From positions 1-64,000 of the forward strand of contig CANQPY010000001.1 of assembly GCA_947625835.1 (NCBI GenBank): a stretch of DNA of 64,000 nucleotides, in the 5' to 3' direction. The position numbers and the translations under genes are program-made. Position 1 is the stretch's first letter; each line of letters opens with the position of its first letter. This DNA comes from an uncultured Clostridia bacterium. Lineage in GTDB: Bacteria; Bacillota; Clostridia; TANB77; CAG-508. A model generated the notes under the pieces. That model worked only from the letters and a program-made list of their open reading frames with translations, did not search any database and was not told where the DNA came from. Positions 1-9,737 of this stretch are shown piece after piece.

Positions 1-1
1 A

Positions 2-1540
2 AAAAGACCCACAGCACCTGAAGAAATTGAAGATTATGAAGAATTAAGAGATACCTATGGTAAGACAGTTGAAATTATAAGTTGCTCTATTTTCATTAAA
101 GGGAACAGTCCTATAGATACATTTGATAAATCATATTGGGAAGTTGAATTTAATGATGGTACAGAGATGTCAGGTGTAGGTGGCTACAATATTGATCTCT
201 ATGATTTCTTTAATGGTAGACTTAATATCGATAAACCTCTTTATGAAGATACGGTTAAGACAAAGAAAGGATGGGTAAATAAAGGTAAAGCAGGTACCCA
301 TGGAACATTCAAAACCAAGAAAGCAGCAGACGCACAGAGAAGAGCAATGTTTGCTTCAGGATATAAAGGTGAATCACTAGAAGAAGATCTTGATGAACCA
401 GATATTGCAATTGAAGAAGATGACTACACTCTAGATGAAAAAACAGGTAATATTTCGGTAGATAAGCAAGTATTTGATGATTTTGTAAAAGATAGTTATA
501 TTAGGATTCATTTTACTGACGACAATGATGATGACAGTTACATTGAGTACAAAATGATTGATGAGACAGAAGACGCAATTATCATGGAATATCTAGGTGG
601 TCCTTATGGCCAAATGGACGAATCAATGGACACCAATTTAACTATCGAAGTTACAGAAGATGATATCAACTTCTTTGACGAAGAAACAGGTGATATAATT
701 GTCGATAAAACAAAATTCATCGATAAAGAAATCAAAGAAGGCGACTATATAACCATCAAATTTGTAGATGAAACTGAAGATACAGATACTCAAGATTACA
801 AGTTCATAAGAGAAACAAATGATGGATTTCAGCTTGAATGGATTGGGACTAAAGAACTTCATGAAGACTTCCAAAAAGCAACAGTAGAAACAGGTGAATC
901 AATTTTAAGTATGGAATCTGATGATAGCGGAAAAGTTACAGTAACTTCAGAGCCTCGCAAAATTGAAGAAAGTGGAGATGAGATGATAGTTCCAGTTTCA
1001 AATGGGACAAAAACAGAGATTGAAATAAATAATTCTGAAGAAGAAGTTACAGACGAAACCGAAGAAACCTCTGAAGAAACAGCAACAGAGGAAGAAGTTG
1101 TAGAAGAAGAACCTACATCAGAAGAAGAAACAGCTGAAGAAGAGACGTCATCTGAAGTAGAAGTTGATGAATTTGAAGAAAGCTATTTTAGCACTTTAGG
1201 TAAAAAGTATCTTCAAGAAGTTTACAATAATGTAGATGATTTTATCACTACAAAAGGTGCAATTGATGGTAATAAAATTAAATTAGAAGGAATCATTACT
1301 TTCAATTCAGGTAAGAAAGTTAAAACAAACTTTGTATTTGAAGGTAAAGAAATCACCAAGAAGGGTAAGGTCAGATTTTTAGGTGAAAATACCCAAATTA
1401 CAGCTAAGAAAAACGCATTTACATTAAGTGGAACAATTAAACAAGGTAAACTTTTTGTAGAATCTCTCAATTACAATTACAGAGCAAAAGATGCAGTTAC
1501 AGGAAAAGTTGTAAGAGAATATGGTACAGTTAAGAGATAA
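2..1540 (+). CDS. Acidic repeat-built virion-type protein, 5' partial
   Basis: The frame of the listed ORF (first ATG at 167) is open back to base 2, so the gene starts outside the window. The visible part has a basic stretch (KKGWVNKGKAGTHG..KKAADAQRRAMFA), then two related modules of about 65 residues (DEKTGNISVDKQVFDDFVKD and DEETGDIIVDKTKFIDKEIK), a long Glu/Thr-rich linker and a beta-rich C-terminal domain of about 115 residues. Enzymatic motifs are absent. The repeated acidic modules resemble the build of the next gene (1594-4071). It lies upstream of the tail genes, so I infer a head or internal virion protein. The family is not recognised by name. Confidence 0.6.
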   Translation, partial: KRPTAPEEIEDYEELRDTYGKTVEIISCSIFIKGNSPIDTFDKSYWEVEFNDGTEMSGVGGYNIDLYDFFNGRLNIDKPLYEDTVKTKKGWVNKGKAGTHGTFKTKKAADAQRRAMFASGYKGESLEEDLDEPDIAIEEDDYTLDEKTGNISVDKQVFDDFVKDSYIRIHFTDDNDDDSYIEYKMIDETEDAIIMEYLGGPYGQMDESMDTNLTIEVTEDDINFFDEETGDIIVDKTKFIDKEIKEGDYITIKFVDETEDTDTQDYKFIRETNDGFQLEWIGTKELHEDFQKATVETGESILSMESDDSGKVTVTSEPRKIEESGDEMIVPVSNGTKTEIEINNSEEEVTDETEETSEETATEEEVVEEEPTSEEETAEEETSSEVEVDEFEESYFSTLGKKYLQEVYNNVDDFITTKGAIDGNKIKLEGIITFNSGKKVKTNFVFEGKEITKKGKVRFLGENTQITAKKNAFTLSGTIKQGKLFVESLNYNYRAKDAVTGKVVREYGTVKR

Positions 1541-1593
1541 TGAATATCTCTTTTTCAAATTAGTATAAAATATAAAAAGGAATAATTTCTAAT

Positions 1594-4071
1594 ATGGCAA
1601 ATTTATATGAATCAATGAATAAATATTTCGAGAACAAATATGGTGAAAACCTCGATAATATTGAGAAAGTAGAGAAAAAATCTCTTAACGAATCTAAACA
1701 AAAACTTGGCGCTAGTAAAGCTGCAATGCAAGAAGGTATCAGATCCCGTAAATCAATGAAAGAAGCACGTGGTCGTACCTCTGGTAAATTTACAGTTCAG
1801 AAAGCACTTTTAGATGCACATCTTGATTTACCTTCAGATCTAAGCCCTGAATCTCAGAAGACAGCTGTTAAGAAAGCACTTGATGTTCTTAAAAAGGCTC
1901 AAGCAGCTGCAGAAACAGATGCTGAAAAGAAACAATATGACAGAGCAATTAACATTTTAACAAATAGACCTACCCCTGTGGCTTTCAATTCCCTTGGTGC
2001 TTGGTATAGTGGTATTTCCATGGCTGAGCAGATGGCTAAGAAAAAGAGAATCGTAAAGGAAAGTATCAGATCCCGTAAATCAATGAAAGAATCTGTAGAA
2101 GACTGGGAAGATAGAGTTGTGAAAACGGCCGAGGATGTAAGAGATTTATTCCATGAAATCACTGCTGTAGATGATGATTATGATGATGTTTTCGACCAAT
2201 TATTAGACCTTCATAAAGATCCAAGTGAAGATCATATCTGGGGTGAAGGCTATAGATTGTTCTTAAAAGATATGGGTTATGGCGATGATTACAGAGATTA
2301 CGATAATTGGGAGGATGAAGATGATGAAGACGAAGATGTTGATGAATCCCTCAAACGCACTCCTAAATTCAGAGTCAATCGTAGAAAAGTTGAATCCCTC
2401 AAATCAGCCCCTAAACGCCATAAATTAGGAGAATCAAAGAAAATTGTTTCCCGCAAAGCAATGAAAGAAAGCCTTGGTACCGATATCGATAGATATCAAA
2501 AATATGTAGATTATGATATGAAACACTTTGGTAAAATTTCAGATAAAACCCAAGCTTTCATTGATAAAGCAGGTCTCCAAGTAATTAAAGACAAATACGG
2601 TGATTATGAAGTTACAGCAGGCCATTACGATGAAGATATCAGATCCCGTAAAGCAGTAAAGGAAGATCCCGGTAGTGATATCGATAAGTATCAAAAATGG
2701 GTTGACTACGATATGAAGAGATACCACAGAATCTCTGATATTACCAATAAAGAACTTAAAAAAGCAGGTCTTACGGTTGTCAAAGATGATCATGGTGATT
2801 ATGAAGTAATTACAGAAGCTTGCGGGCAAAAAAAAAGAGTTGAGATAATAGAAGCTGCAACTCCCAGAAGCGAAGAAGAAGAAAAATACTACAGTGCCAT
2901 CAAAGAATATGTAAATGGCGATTCTAAAGCCGCAGATATTCTATATAAGTGGTACCGTGATTGGTTCTATGATACAGATCTTTCAGTAGTTGCAGCTGGG
3001 GATGAAGACTTTGATTTCAATAGCCTAGATGAATTTAAGAAATATATTAGAGAAAACACCAAAGAACTATTCCTAACAGGTGATGACTATTACAGCGAAA
3101 AGGAAAAGAAAATAGTTAGAAAGGCTCTTGGTAAGAAAGATCTTTGGGAAGTTGTATATTCAGAACTAACAGAAGATGGTTCGCAATATATAGCTCCAGA
3201 AACAGGCAAACCCCGCATTAACAAAGGCGCAGGATATGCTTACGATACCCAAGTTGGTATAGATAGAGAAGGAAACATAGTAGTAAAAGCAGCAACAGAG
3301 GAAGAACTTGAATCTGCAAAAACAATCGCACAGCGCCATAAAGATGCAGGAGATAAAGTTGATTTTTCAATAGTTAGAGACAAATACGATTCTAGATATC
3401 CCTTCCATCTAACTATTAAAATTGAACTAGATGAAACTCTTGATGAAGGTTTTTCAAATATAAATGATTTTATAGTCAGTATTAAAGATGAAGCTAAGCA
3501 GGTAGAAGACCTTGCAAAACAACTCGAAGGGACTTATCGTTGGCATGGAGAATACCCAAACGCCGTAAATGAAAAAGTAACTTACACCTTTGAAGGTATG
3601 GATTATGATATTAAGAAAGGTGTGCGCGCAATTATTACAAGAGATTTGTGGGAAATTGGCGATAAAGATAAGCATTCAGTAATGAAGGGCAAATTAAAAT
3701 TTACTCTCCCTGAACTTCAAGACTTCATTTCAAGAGCAACTAAAGAAGAAGATAGAGTAAACGAAACTCTTGATGAATCTAAATTAACAGAGAAACGCTG
3801 GGCGTATAATGTAAGTGATGCAGTGGCTAAAGAATTTCATGATGCAATTGAAGCAGAAGATGAAGATTATGAAAGAGTTAGAAATGCGATGATTGCAGTC
3901 TATGATGATATTCATGAAAATGCTCCTGAACTTCTTGACGACGATGATTATGAAAGTTGGGTTACAGAAGAACTAGTAGTAGTTGATTTTGATGATGAAG
4001 ATGATGTTAACTTTGAGCTTACCCAACTTTATGATTTCTGTGATAATGCTGGCGTTTGGCTTGGAATTTAA
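1594..4071 (+). CDS. Large acidic multi-domain protein with repeated SRKxxKE linkers (candidate internal head protein)
   Basis: This 825-residue protein has many short basic linkers of the form (I/V)xSRK(S/A)(M/V)KE near residues 48, 155, 290 and 350, plus LNE/LGE/LKE-like sites between acidic modules. Two modules are a tandem duplication of about 60 residues (DIDRYQKYVDYDMK and DIDKYQKWVDYDMK, both ending in GDYEV). The N-terminus MANLYESMNKYFE resembles that of the gene at 44438. (L/I/M/V)xE before a boundary is like the T4 prohead protease consensus, so a cleaved internal head protein is my inference. Start chosen from AAGGA upstream of ATG at 1594. Function unknown. Confidence 0.65.
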   Translation: MANLYESMNKYFENKYGENLDNIEKVEKKSLNESKQKLGASKAAMQEGIRSRKSMKEARGRTSGKFTVQKALLDAHLDLPSDLSPESQKTAVKKALDVLKKAQAAAETDAEKKQYDRAINILTNRPTPVAFNSLGAWYSGISMAEQMAKKKRIVKESIRSRKSMKESVEDWEDRVVKTAEDVRDLFHEITAVDDDYDDVFDQLLDLHKDPSEDHIWGEGYRLFLKDMGYGDDYRDYDNWEDEDDEDEDVDESLKRTPKFRVNRRKVESLKSAPKRHKLGESKKIVSRKAMKESLGTDIDRYQKYVDYDMKHFGKISDKTQAFIDKAGLQVIKDKYGDYEVTAGHYDEDIRSRKAVKEDPGSDIDKYQKWVDYDMKRYHRISDITNKELKKAGLTVVKDDHGDYEVITEACGQKKRVEIIEAATPRSEEEEKYYSAIKEYVNGDSKAADILYKWYRDWFYDTDLSVVAAGDEDFDFNSLDEFKKYIRENTKELFLTGDDYYSEKEKKIVRKALGKKDLWEVVYSELTEDGSQYIAPETGKPRINKGAGYAYDTQVGIDREGNIVVKAATEEELESAKTIAQRHKDAGDKVDFSIVRDKYDSRYPFHLTIKIELDETLDEGFSNINDFIVSIKDEAKQVEDLAKQLEGTYRWHGEYPNAVNEKVTYTFEGMDYDIKKGVRAIITRDLWEIGDKDKHSVMKGKLKFTLPELQDFISRATKEEDRVNETLDESKLTEKRWAYNVSDAVAKEFHDAIEAEDEDYERVRNAMIAVYDDIHENAPELLDDDDYESWVTEELVVVDFDDEDDVNFELTQLYDFCDNAGVWLGI

Positions 4072-4089
4072 ATACTAATTAAATTTAAT

Positions 4090-4118
4090 CCTCTCCTCTC
4101 CTTTATGGGGAGGAGGGG
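4090..4118 (+). terminator. Strong GC-rich hairpin between virion genes
   Basis: CCTCTCCTCTCC and GGGGAGGAGGGG pair over 12 positions (two G-U) around the loop TTTAT. No long U run follows, so it may terminate weakly, stabilise mRNA or tune expression. It is just upstream of the GGAGGAG Shine-Dalgarno of the gene at 4144, with which the pyrimidine arm could also pair. Confidence 0.5.
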
Positions 4119-4143
4119 AATTAATATATTTTGGAGGAGTTAA

Positions 4144-4941
4144 ATGATTGCCTTACATGAAGATAGGCGAAATGAACTCATCTCCAGAGGCCGTAGAGGT
4201 GAAAAGGAGAAAGGAGATGGAAAAAACCGTTACGAAAAACGAGTAAATTCCCATGTAGCCTCAACGGTAAAAGAATTTAACCAAATAGATATGGAATCTC
4301 TATTTAAGTACAGTATATTAACAGTTAATGTTCCTGTACAAGGGGAAACAGATAACTATTTGGTAAGGATTAAATTTGGTGGTTTTTTAGATGAGCTCCA
4401 TAACCAAATTAGACAAATAGGGAAGTTTGAATTAAGAACAGTTGTAAAAGCATTAACAAATTCCTTTGATAGGGATGATGTATATATTTCATGTTCTTGC
4501 CCTGATTGGAAATACAGAATGGGGTTTTGGGCATCAATGAGTAAAATTACAAGTAGTGCTCCAGAAAACAGACCATCAAAAATAACTAATCCCCATAATG
4601 CTTTAGGGCCTGGTTGTAAGCACGTAATGCTTGTATTATCCAATAATAAATGGGTAATGAAAGTAGCCTCCACAATATTTAATTACGTTAATTACATGGA
4701 GAAGAACAGAAAGCAGCAATATGCAGATATAATATATCCTGCAATATATGATAAAAAATATATAGAACCTGTTCAGCTATCTATTGATGATAAAGATACA
4801 CTTGATAATGATACCGAATTAATAGATACAGCAAATATTCAGGGTAGGACAAGAGGGCAATTTAAACCAGGCAATCCTTACAGATACCAAAGAAAACCTG
4901 GACCAGGAATAGGCCAAATTCCTATCCAGGGAGAAGAATAA
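4144..4941 (+). CDS. SWIM-like zinc-binding protein in the virion block
   Basis: This 265-residue protein carries a CxC...CxH signature: SCSCPDWKYRMGFWAS near residue 118 and GPGCKHVML near residue 155. That is the SWIM zinc-finger pattern with a long insertion between the halves. The N-terminus is very basic (RGRRGEKEKGDGKNRYEKR) and the C-terminus ends in a Gly/Pro/Arg-rich tail (KPGNPYRYQRKPGPG). Start ATG follows GGAGGAG by 5 bases. It lies between the head-type proteins and the connector and tail genes. SWIM domains bind DNA or protein; a packaging or head-to-tail role is only inferred from position. Confidence 0.55.
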   Translation: MIALHEDRRNELISRGRRGEKEKGDGKNRYEKRVNSHVASTVKEFNQIDMESLFKYSILTVNVPVQGETDNYLVRIKFGGFLDELHNQIRQIGKFELRTVVKALTNSFDRDDVYISCSCPDWKYRMGFWASMSKITSSAPENRPSKITNPHNALGPGCKHVMLVLSNNKWVMKVASTIFNYVNYMEKNRKQQYADIIYPAIYDKKYIEPVQLSIDDKDTLDNDTELIDTANIQGRTRGQFKPGNPYRYQRKPGPGIGQIPIQGEE

Positions 4942-4965
4942 ATTAAGTTATCAGGGAGATAGAAA

Positions 4966-5472
4966 ATGGATATAGAGTTTCCAGGAAATAAATACGGTTT
5001 TTTACTATCTCCAGATATAAAAATTTACAGAAAATATTTTGAAGAAATGGTAAAACTAATGGGTATCCAGGTAGTTTATTATGCTCCTAGACCAGGGAAA
5101 AGATATACCACTTACGATGAAGTTAAAGATAACTACCAACAACCAGAAGTAGTTGGTGTAATATTTGAAGACCACCCAGACCAAAAATCGATGAAAAAAA
5201 TGGGGTGGGCAGCAGAATTACAAGAAAGTTCTTCCCTAATCCATGTCCCATATGATTTACACGATATTCAAAAAGACGCATTATTTGCAATTCCCAGCGG
5301 ATTAGACCATACAAAGGGCAGATTGTTCAGAGTAACCCAATTAACAAATACAATGGTATATCCAGCTTCAATAGCTTGTGAAATTGTACCAGAATATGAA
5401 AATACATTACCTTCAAGTAAAATAGTAGATCAAACCCATTACGATTTTAATTTACTTAGGGAGGAAGACTAA
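4966..5472 (+). CDS. Conserved virion-type protein, possible neck or head-closure component
   Basis: This 168-residue protein starts MDIEFPGNKYGFLLSPDIKIYRKYFEEM. It has an N-terminal helical part, a beta-rich middle (VVGVIFEDHPDQK) and a Tyr/Asp-rich end (THYDFNLLREED). There is no signal peptide or enzymatic motif. Its stop overlaps the next ATG by one base (TAATG), so translation is coupled. Place in the order head, this gene, tail terminator, sheath suggests a connector or neck protein; the sequence alone does not prove it. A good GGGAG ribosome site precedes ATG. Confidence 0.5.
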   Translation: MDIEFPGNKYGFLLSPDIKIYRKYFEEMVKLMGIQVVYYAPRPGKRYTTYDEVKDNYQQPEVVGVIFEDHPDQKSMKKMGWAAELQESSSLIHVPYDLHDIQKDALFAIPSGLDHTKGRLFRVTQLTNTMVYPASIACEIVPEYENTLPSSKIVDQTHYDFNLLREED

Positions 5473-6428
5473 TGAGATTAAAATTAGTAGAAGCAGATGA
5501 TGAAGTAACTGCGGAAACAGAAAGTGAAGAAACAGCGTCCGAAAACGCTGAAGAAACTGGAGAAAACCAAGAGGATAAAAAACCTGCAGGTATAACTCAA
5601 AATTGGGATGATCTAAATACAGCTCAAAGAATAGAAAGATTTAACACATACTTTAAGACAAACTCTCCTATGAAGGGTGGGGTAAAACCTGGAAATGAGA
5701 GTTCCAGAGATTTTAATAGAAATAATACAAATGATATTAATACATATATTGATAATGTATTTCCGGCAACTAAACTTAAAAGTGGCCTTACCCTAAGTAT
5801 TAAAGAATATGGTATAGATCCAAAAGATAATTCATTTATTGAATATGTTAAAGGTTTATACGCTGCTAATAATCCAAATGCACCTCAATTGGACGTAAGC
5901 AGTGAAAAAGCGGATTTAATTAGAAGAAACCTTAAGGACAATAAAGTAGATCCAGAGGCAGCAAAGGAATGGTTGTTTAAAGAAGAAGCATATAATACAG
6001 GAAGTAGATATAAAGTACAAGCGTTACTTTTACTTTCTGATAAAAGAACTGTAGATGATTATATGGATTGGAAGGATGCTAAAGCATTAATACCCAAAAT
6101 CTTAGAATTAAAAAATGATCAAGAGATTGCAGATACATTAGATAATGCCCAAACTAGACATGGGGATAATGTAAGGTATTCTAATAATGATGAACCAGTG
6201 GGAAATACGCAAGAAGCAGCAGATAAAACAAAACAAAGATTGCTTGCCATGTTTAAGGGAACCCATGGTAAGTCAGATGCAGAGATAAATAAGGCAATAA
6301 ATAAAATATTTAACCCAAGAAAAAGTGAGACAATTTTAATAGATGCGCTAGCAAAAGAACTAGCAAAATCTTCAGGTGTAGATTTAGATAATCTACAACC
6401 AACAAAAGAACAAACATCTACTAAGTAA
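5472..6428 (+). CDS. Virion-block protein of unknown function
   Basis: A 318-residue hydrophilic protein, translationally coupled to the gene before. It begins with an acidic, low-complexity stretch of about 40 residues (EETASENAEETGENQED) and continues with a mostly helical, Asn/Lys-rich body. The last 80 residues are helical (AMFKGTHGKSDAEINKAINKIF). No membrane segment or known catalytic motif is seen. It probably encodes a neck or packaging-associated structural protein because it sits between connector candidates. The family is not recognised. Confidence 0.5.
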   Translation: MRLKLVEADDEVTAETESEETASENAEETGENQEDKKPAGITQNWDDLNTAQRIERFNTYFKTNSPMKGGVKPGNESSRDFNRNNTNDINTYIDNVFPATKLKSGLTLSIKEYGIDPKDNSFIEYVKGLYAANNPNAPQLDVSSEKADLIRRNLKDNKVDPEAAKEWLFKEEAYNTGSRYKVQALLLLSDKRTVDDYMDWKDAKALIPKILELKNDQEIADTLDNAQTRHGDNVRYSNNDEPVGNTQEAADKTKQRLLAMFKGTHGKSDAEINKAINKIFNPRKSETILIDALAKELAKSSGVDLDNLQPTKEQTSTK

Positions 6429-6455
6429 CACAATAAATTAGCGGAGGCAAATAAA

Positions 6456-6896
6456 GTGTTCTTACAAATTTTAAATCCAGATAATTTGGATTTACAAGAT
6501 TTTTGTGAGTGGCTTATTCCTAAAATTAAAGAATATGCTAATGATCAAAATAATTGGAATCAAGATTTAGTAAAAGAGTGGATAAAATATTTTAACGAAT
6601 ATGATTTTGGGTGGCAGAAAGATGCAGCTAACCAAAGTATTGTTCCTTCTTTTGCTTTTATAGTAGATAAATATTTTTCAAATCTGGGTATATACAAAAC
6701 AAACGGCTCATATTACATCTTAGCTGATGAAAATATTTTGCTAAATTATACGAATATAACTATTGAGTCCTTAGCTAGCATGATAAATAATGGGACGGTA
6801 GATAAAAAAGGATACCCATTTTTTGAAAATACATTTGAATATTTTGCAACTAACCTAACAAATTATCATAAATTATATTTGGATAGTGTTGATTAA
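6456..6896 (+). CDS. Small virion-block protein, unknown
   Basis: A 146-residue protein rich in aromatic residues, starting at GTG 6456, which has GCGGAGG about 9 bases upstream; no ATG alternative lies nearby. Predicted mostly helical N-terminus (NLDLQDFCEWLIPKIKEY) and mixed C-terminus. It ends 14 bases before the tail-terminator candidate. By place it could be a head-tail joining protein; no motif supports a firmer call. Confidence 0.45.
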   Translation: MFLQILNPDNLDLQDFCEWLIPKIKEYANDQNNWNQDLVKEWIKYFNEYDFGWQKDAANQSIVPSFAFIVDKYFSNLGIYKTNGSYYILADENILLNYTNITIESLASMINNGTVDKKGYPFFENTFEYFATNLTNYHKLYLDSVD

Positions 6897-6910
6897 GGAG
6901 GCTAAGAGTC

Positions 6911-7597
6911 ATGTCAGTAGCCTTATATGATAGAATGGTAAAGGATAAAATAGCAGGATGGGTAATTGACCCAGATATGCTAATATTTGGGCCTGACGAA
7001 ACAGCCGAAGCATTTAAGCATCAAATAGATATAAAAAATGATAAACCAATTCAATTACCATTAATAACAATAAGTAGAGATAGAGACATTGATATAGACC
7101 TTACAGCTAAAAGACCTCTTACATACATGGGTAAGACATTTAATGCGAATGGTAATTTTGCAGATCATCTAAATGCAGTCCCAATAGTATTAAGATATCA
7201 ATTAGATATTTATACAAGATATCAAACTGATGCACATGAATATGTAAGAAACTTTGTATTTAATATAATAAATCACCCATCAATGGAATTATTAATCCCA
7301 TATAATGGATCCAATTTAAGTTATATATCTTATATGTCTTTAGTATCCCCTATAAGTGATAATAGCGATATACCTCAAAGATTGATTCCAGGCCAATTTA
7401 CAAGAATGACACTCCATTTCAATCTTAACGATGCCAACCTATTTTCTTATAGTAATAAAACCATACCTAAGATTACTCAAATTCAAATTGTACCTGAATT
7501 AAAATATAAAATGGAAATAGATATAGAAGACATAAAAGCCAAATTAAACAAACCAAAAACCAAAAATAAGGTATCTGTAAAGATACTTGATGATTAA
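6911..7597 (+). CDS. Putative tail terminator / sheath stabiliser (T4 gp15-like position)
   Basis: A 228-residue protein with a mixed alpha/beta body: a long linker strand (DKPIQLPLITISRDRDIDIDL), a helix with tyrosine-rich face (RYQLDIYTRYQTDAHEYVRNFVFNII) and a strand-rich end. Its place immediately before the sheath gene and this strand-helix pattern fit tail-completion proteins of contractile phages (gp15 and gp3 type in T4). That is established gene order, not a sequence match I can compute. Start ATG follows AAGGAGG. Confidence 0.5.
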   Translation: MSVALYDRMVKDKIAGWVIDPDMLIFGPDETAEAFKHQIDIKNDKPIQLPLITISRDRDIDIDLTAKRPLTYMGKTFNANGNFADHLNAVPIVLRYQLDIYTRYQTDAHEYVRNFVFNIINHPSMELLIPYNGSNLSYISYMSLVSPISDNSDIPQRLIPGQFTRMTLHFNLNDANLFSYSNKTIPKITQIQIVPELKYKMEIDIEDIKAKLNKPKTKNKVSVKILDD

Positions 7598-7610
7598 AAG
7601 GAGTTTATAG

Positions 7611-9095
7611 ATGCCTAAAATACGAATTTTTGAACAAGATAATACAGGTGCTGATTATGCAGGAGGTGAGACAGTAGTATTTGTACCTGGTCCAGTTGAA
7701 ATACAGACAGATAGTAATGGTAAAAGTCTTGCAGATGATAATAGTTGCGTCTATATTAGCACCACAAATTATAATAATATAAATAAATTTTTAAATACAA
7801 CTATAGGTAGTGGTGATAGCTTAAGTAAGTTGGATGAATTAAAATTAAAAACTATAGCATTTATACAGACATGTCTTTCTCATAATATGGATGTTATCTA
7901 TTGCTATATTAAAGATTTTGGTACTCCCATACATGTAGGAAGCATCCCAAAAGGCACATATGAAAGTGAAGGGAGGGATGCAGCCATTGCAGCACTACCT
8001 ACTGTAACAGTAATATTTCCAGGCTCATTAAGTACAGCTTTAGACGAAGGACAGGAAAATTATATTATTTCATATAATACTGATAGTAGTTTCTTTAATT
8101 TTCTTCAAGATAAAGATAATTATAATATTAAATTTCTTACTACAGGTTGTATCAATGCAATTAGTTGTGTTTTAGAACCCGATCAAATTTTACAAGATTC
8201 AAGCAATACTGTAAATGCTAAGTTTGATTTTAGTATTGTAAATATATTAAATCAAATAGCATTTGATCGTAAAGATTGTGTAGTTTTATTAAGTGTGGAT
8301 TATGATACCGATAAAGTAAAGAATGGTAACGTGTTTGCAGGACAATTAAGTAATGCAATAAATGCTGGAAGCAATAATGTACAACAAGGCAAAGAATTAG
8401 TAACTACAGAGGGCCAAGAAAGTTATGGTGCCATCTTCCTTCCCAACCTTACAGCTACACTTAATGTAGAATCGCACACAATATCAACTACTATGCCTAG
8501 TGTTTGGGGTTACTTAGCAGATTATGGTACATGTTTAGGTAATGGTCAAGAATGGTTACCCATTGCTAACTCTACAAGAGGTAGCGTAGAATCCTTAGGT
8601 ACTCCTGATTTAACAGTTACTAAGTACTATATGGATAATGAAATCATAAAAGATGAAAATGGATCCAGCTTTAATGGCATAGTTAATTTAAGACCCTATG
8701 GTAGTGTAATTTGGGGTGATAGAACATTGCTTAAACTTACCACTTCAGTTAAAGCAACAGCCTATCTAAGTTTAAGAGCCCTAGTTTGTGATATTGCTAA
8801 GCGTGCATATCAATCAGCCATTAAAAATACTTATGAATCAAATAATGATGTTACATGGTTTAACTTCAAAACAAGAATTGTAGACTTACTAGGTGAAATG
8901 GTAGCAGCAGGAGTATTAAGTAATTATTCAATTACCAAGCAATCTCCTACCAGCATATCAGGAGATAATAAACCAGTATCTCTCAATACAATTATTTGTA
9001 AAATCACTATATATCCTAATCTACCTGTTGAGAATTTTGATATCTATATTAATCTTGAAAATGCCGAAATTAACGCAACAGCAGGAAACGCATAA
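7611..9095 (+). CDS. Tail sheath protein
   Basis: A 494-residue contractile tail sheath protein, the polymer around the tail tube that shortens during injection. The N-terminus has the typical beta-rich start (MPKIRIFEQDNTGADYAGGETVVFVPG). A centre with VVLLSVDYDTD follows, then the C-terminal core NLRPYGSVIWGDRTL, SLRALVCDIAKRAYQSAIK and FKTRIVDLLGEMVAAGVL, which is the conserved sheath signature (the I-WG-RT strand and two helices). The length is typical for phages other than T4, whose gp18 is longer. The tail tube gene follows 19 bases later. AAGGAG precedes ATG. Confidence 0.9.
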   Translation: MPKIRIFEQDNTGADYAGGETVVFVPGPVEIQTDSNGKSLADDNSCVYISTTNYNNINKFLNTTIGSGDSLSKLDELKLKTIAFIQTCLSHNMDVIYCYIKDFGTPIHVGSIPKGTYESEGRDAAIAALPTVTVIFPGSLSTALDEGQENYIISYNTDSSFFNFLQDKDNYNIKFLTTGCINAISCVLEPDQILQDSSNTVNAKFDFSIVNILNQIAFDRKDCVVLLSVDYDTDKVKNGNVFAGQLSNAINAGSNNVQQGKELVTTEGQESYGAIFLPNLTATLNVESHTISTTMPSVWGYLADYGTCLGNGQEWLPIANSTRGSVESLGTPDLTVTKYYMDNEIIKDENGSSFNGIVNLRPYGSVIWGDRTLLKLTTSVKATAYLSLRALVCDIAKRAYQSAIKNTYESNNDVTWFNFKTRIVDLLGEMVAAGVLSNYSITKQSPTSISGDNKPVSLNTIICKITIYPNLPVENFDIYINLENAEINATAGNA

Positions 9096-9113
9096 GGGAA
9101 ATAGGAGATAAAA

Positions 9114-9728
9114 ATGACACCCAAATCAACACCAACAGCCAATAATCCTAGTGCTTATCATATATCCCAAAATAAAGTAGAATATAACCCTCAAAGAAAA
9201 AATAACTTTATTCTAGTTGTAAACTTTGAGGATGATCTCCCAAGAGTAGGTAGTGATGATGGTACTACAAACAGTGAAGACATAATTTCAGCATCCGAAG
9301 CCCAAAATCAAGTTATCCTAACTCTAAGAAGCTGTACTACACCAAATGTAACTTTAGGAAATTTACCAGTTAACAGGGGTAATTCAGTTATTAAATTTGC
9401 AGGCAAACCCGAATTTGGTGATATTACATTTGAGGCTTATGATTATATAGGAGCCAATATAAAAGATACCTTACTTGCATGGCAAAACCTAGCATATAAT
9501 AGTAAATATGACTATATAGGTAATGCAAGGGGATATAAAAAACATTGCCAATTAATACAGCAAACACCAAATGGTACAATGGTTAGGTATTGGGATATTG
9601 AAGGCGCATGGCCTAAATCAGTAGAGCCAGGTGATTATGACTATACTAGTGAAGACCAGCAAACAGTCAGCTGTACCCTTTCCATTGATTGGGCAGAAAT
9701 GCACACACCTGAGGACTTTACAGTCTAA
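9114..9728 (+). CDS. Tail tube protein (gp19-like)
   Basis: A 204-residue protein directly after the sheath gene, matching tail tube proteins in size and pattern: strand FILVVNFEDDLPR, a loop ending in LRSCTTPNVTLGNLPVNRGNSVIKFAG, then TFEAYDYIGANIKDTLLAWQNLAYNSK and the closing strand QTVSCTLSIDWAEM. The FAGKPEFGDITFEAYDY-like segment is characteristic of gp19 and related tubes. It is followed by a strong terminator, as befits a highly expressed major protein. Start ATG follows AGGAG. Confidence 0.87.
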   Translation: MTPKSTPTANNPSAYHISQNKVEYNPQRKNNFILVVNFEDDLPRVGSDDGTTNSEDIISASEAQNQVILTLRSCTTPNVTLGNLPVNRGNSVIKFAGKPEFGDITFEAYDYIGANIKDTLLAWQNLAYNSKYDYIGNARGYKKHCQLIQQTPNGTMVRYWDIEGAWPKSVEPGDYDYTSEDQQTVSCTLSIDWAEMHTPEDFTV

Positions 9729-9737
9729 GATATATAA

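Noticed and set aside
6736-6756. Further copy of the TGCTAAATTA motif
   Set aside because: It lies inside a coding region with no start codon at the expected distance, so chance is more likely.
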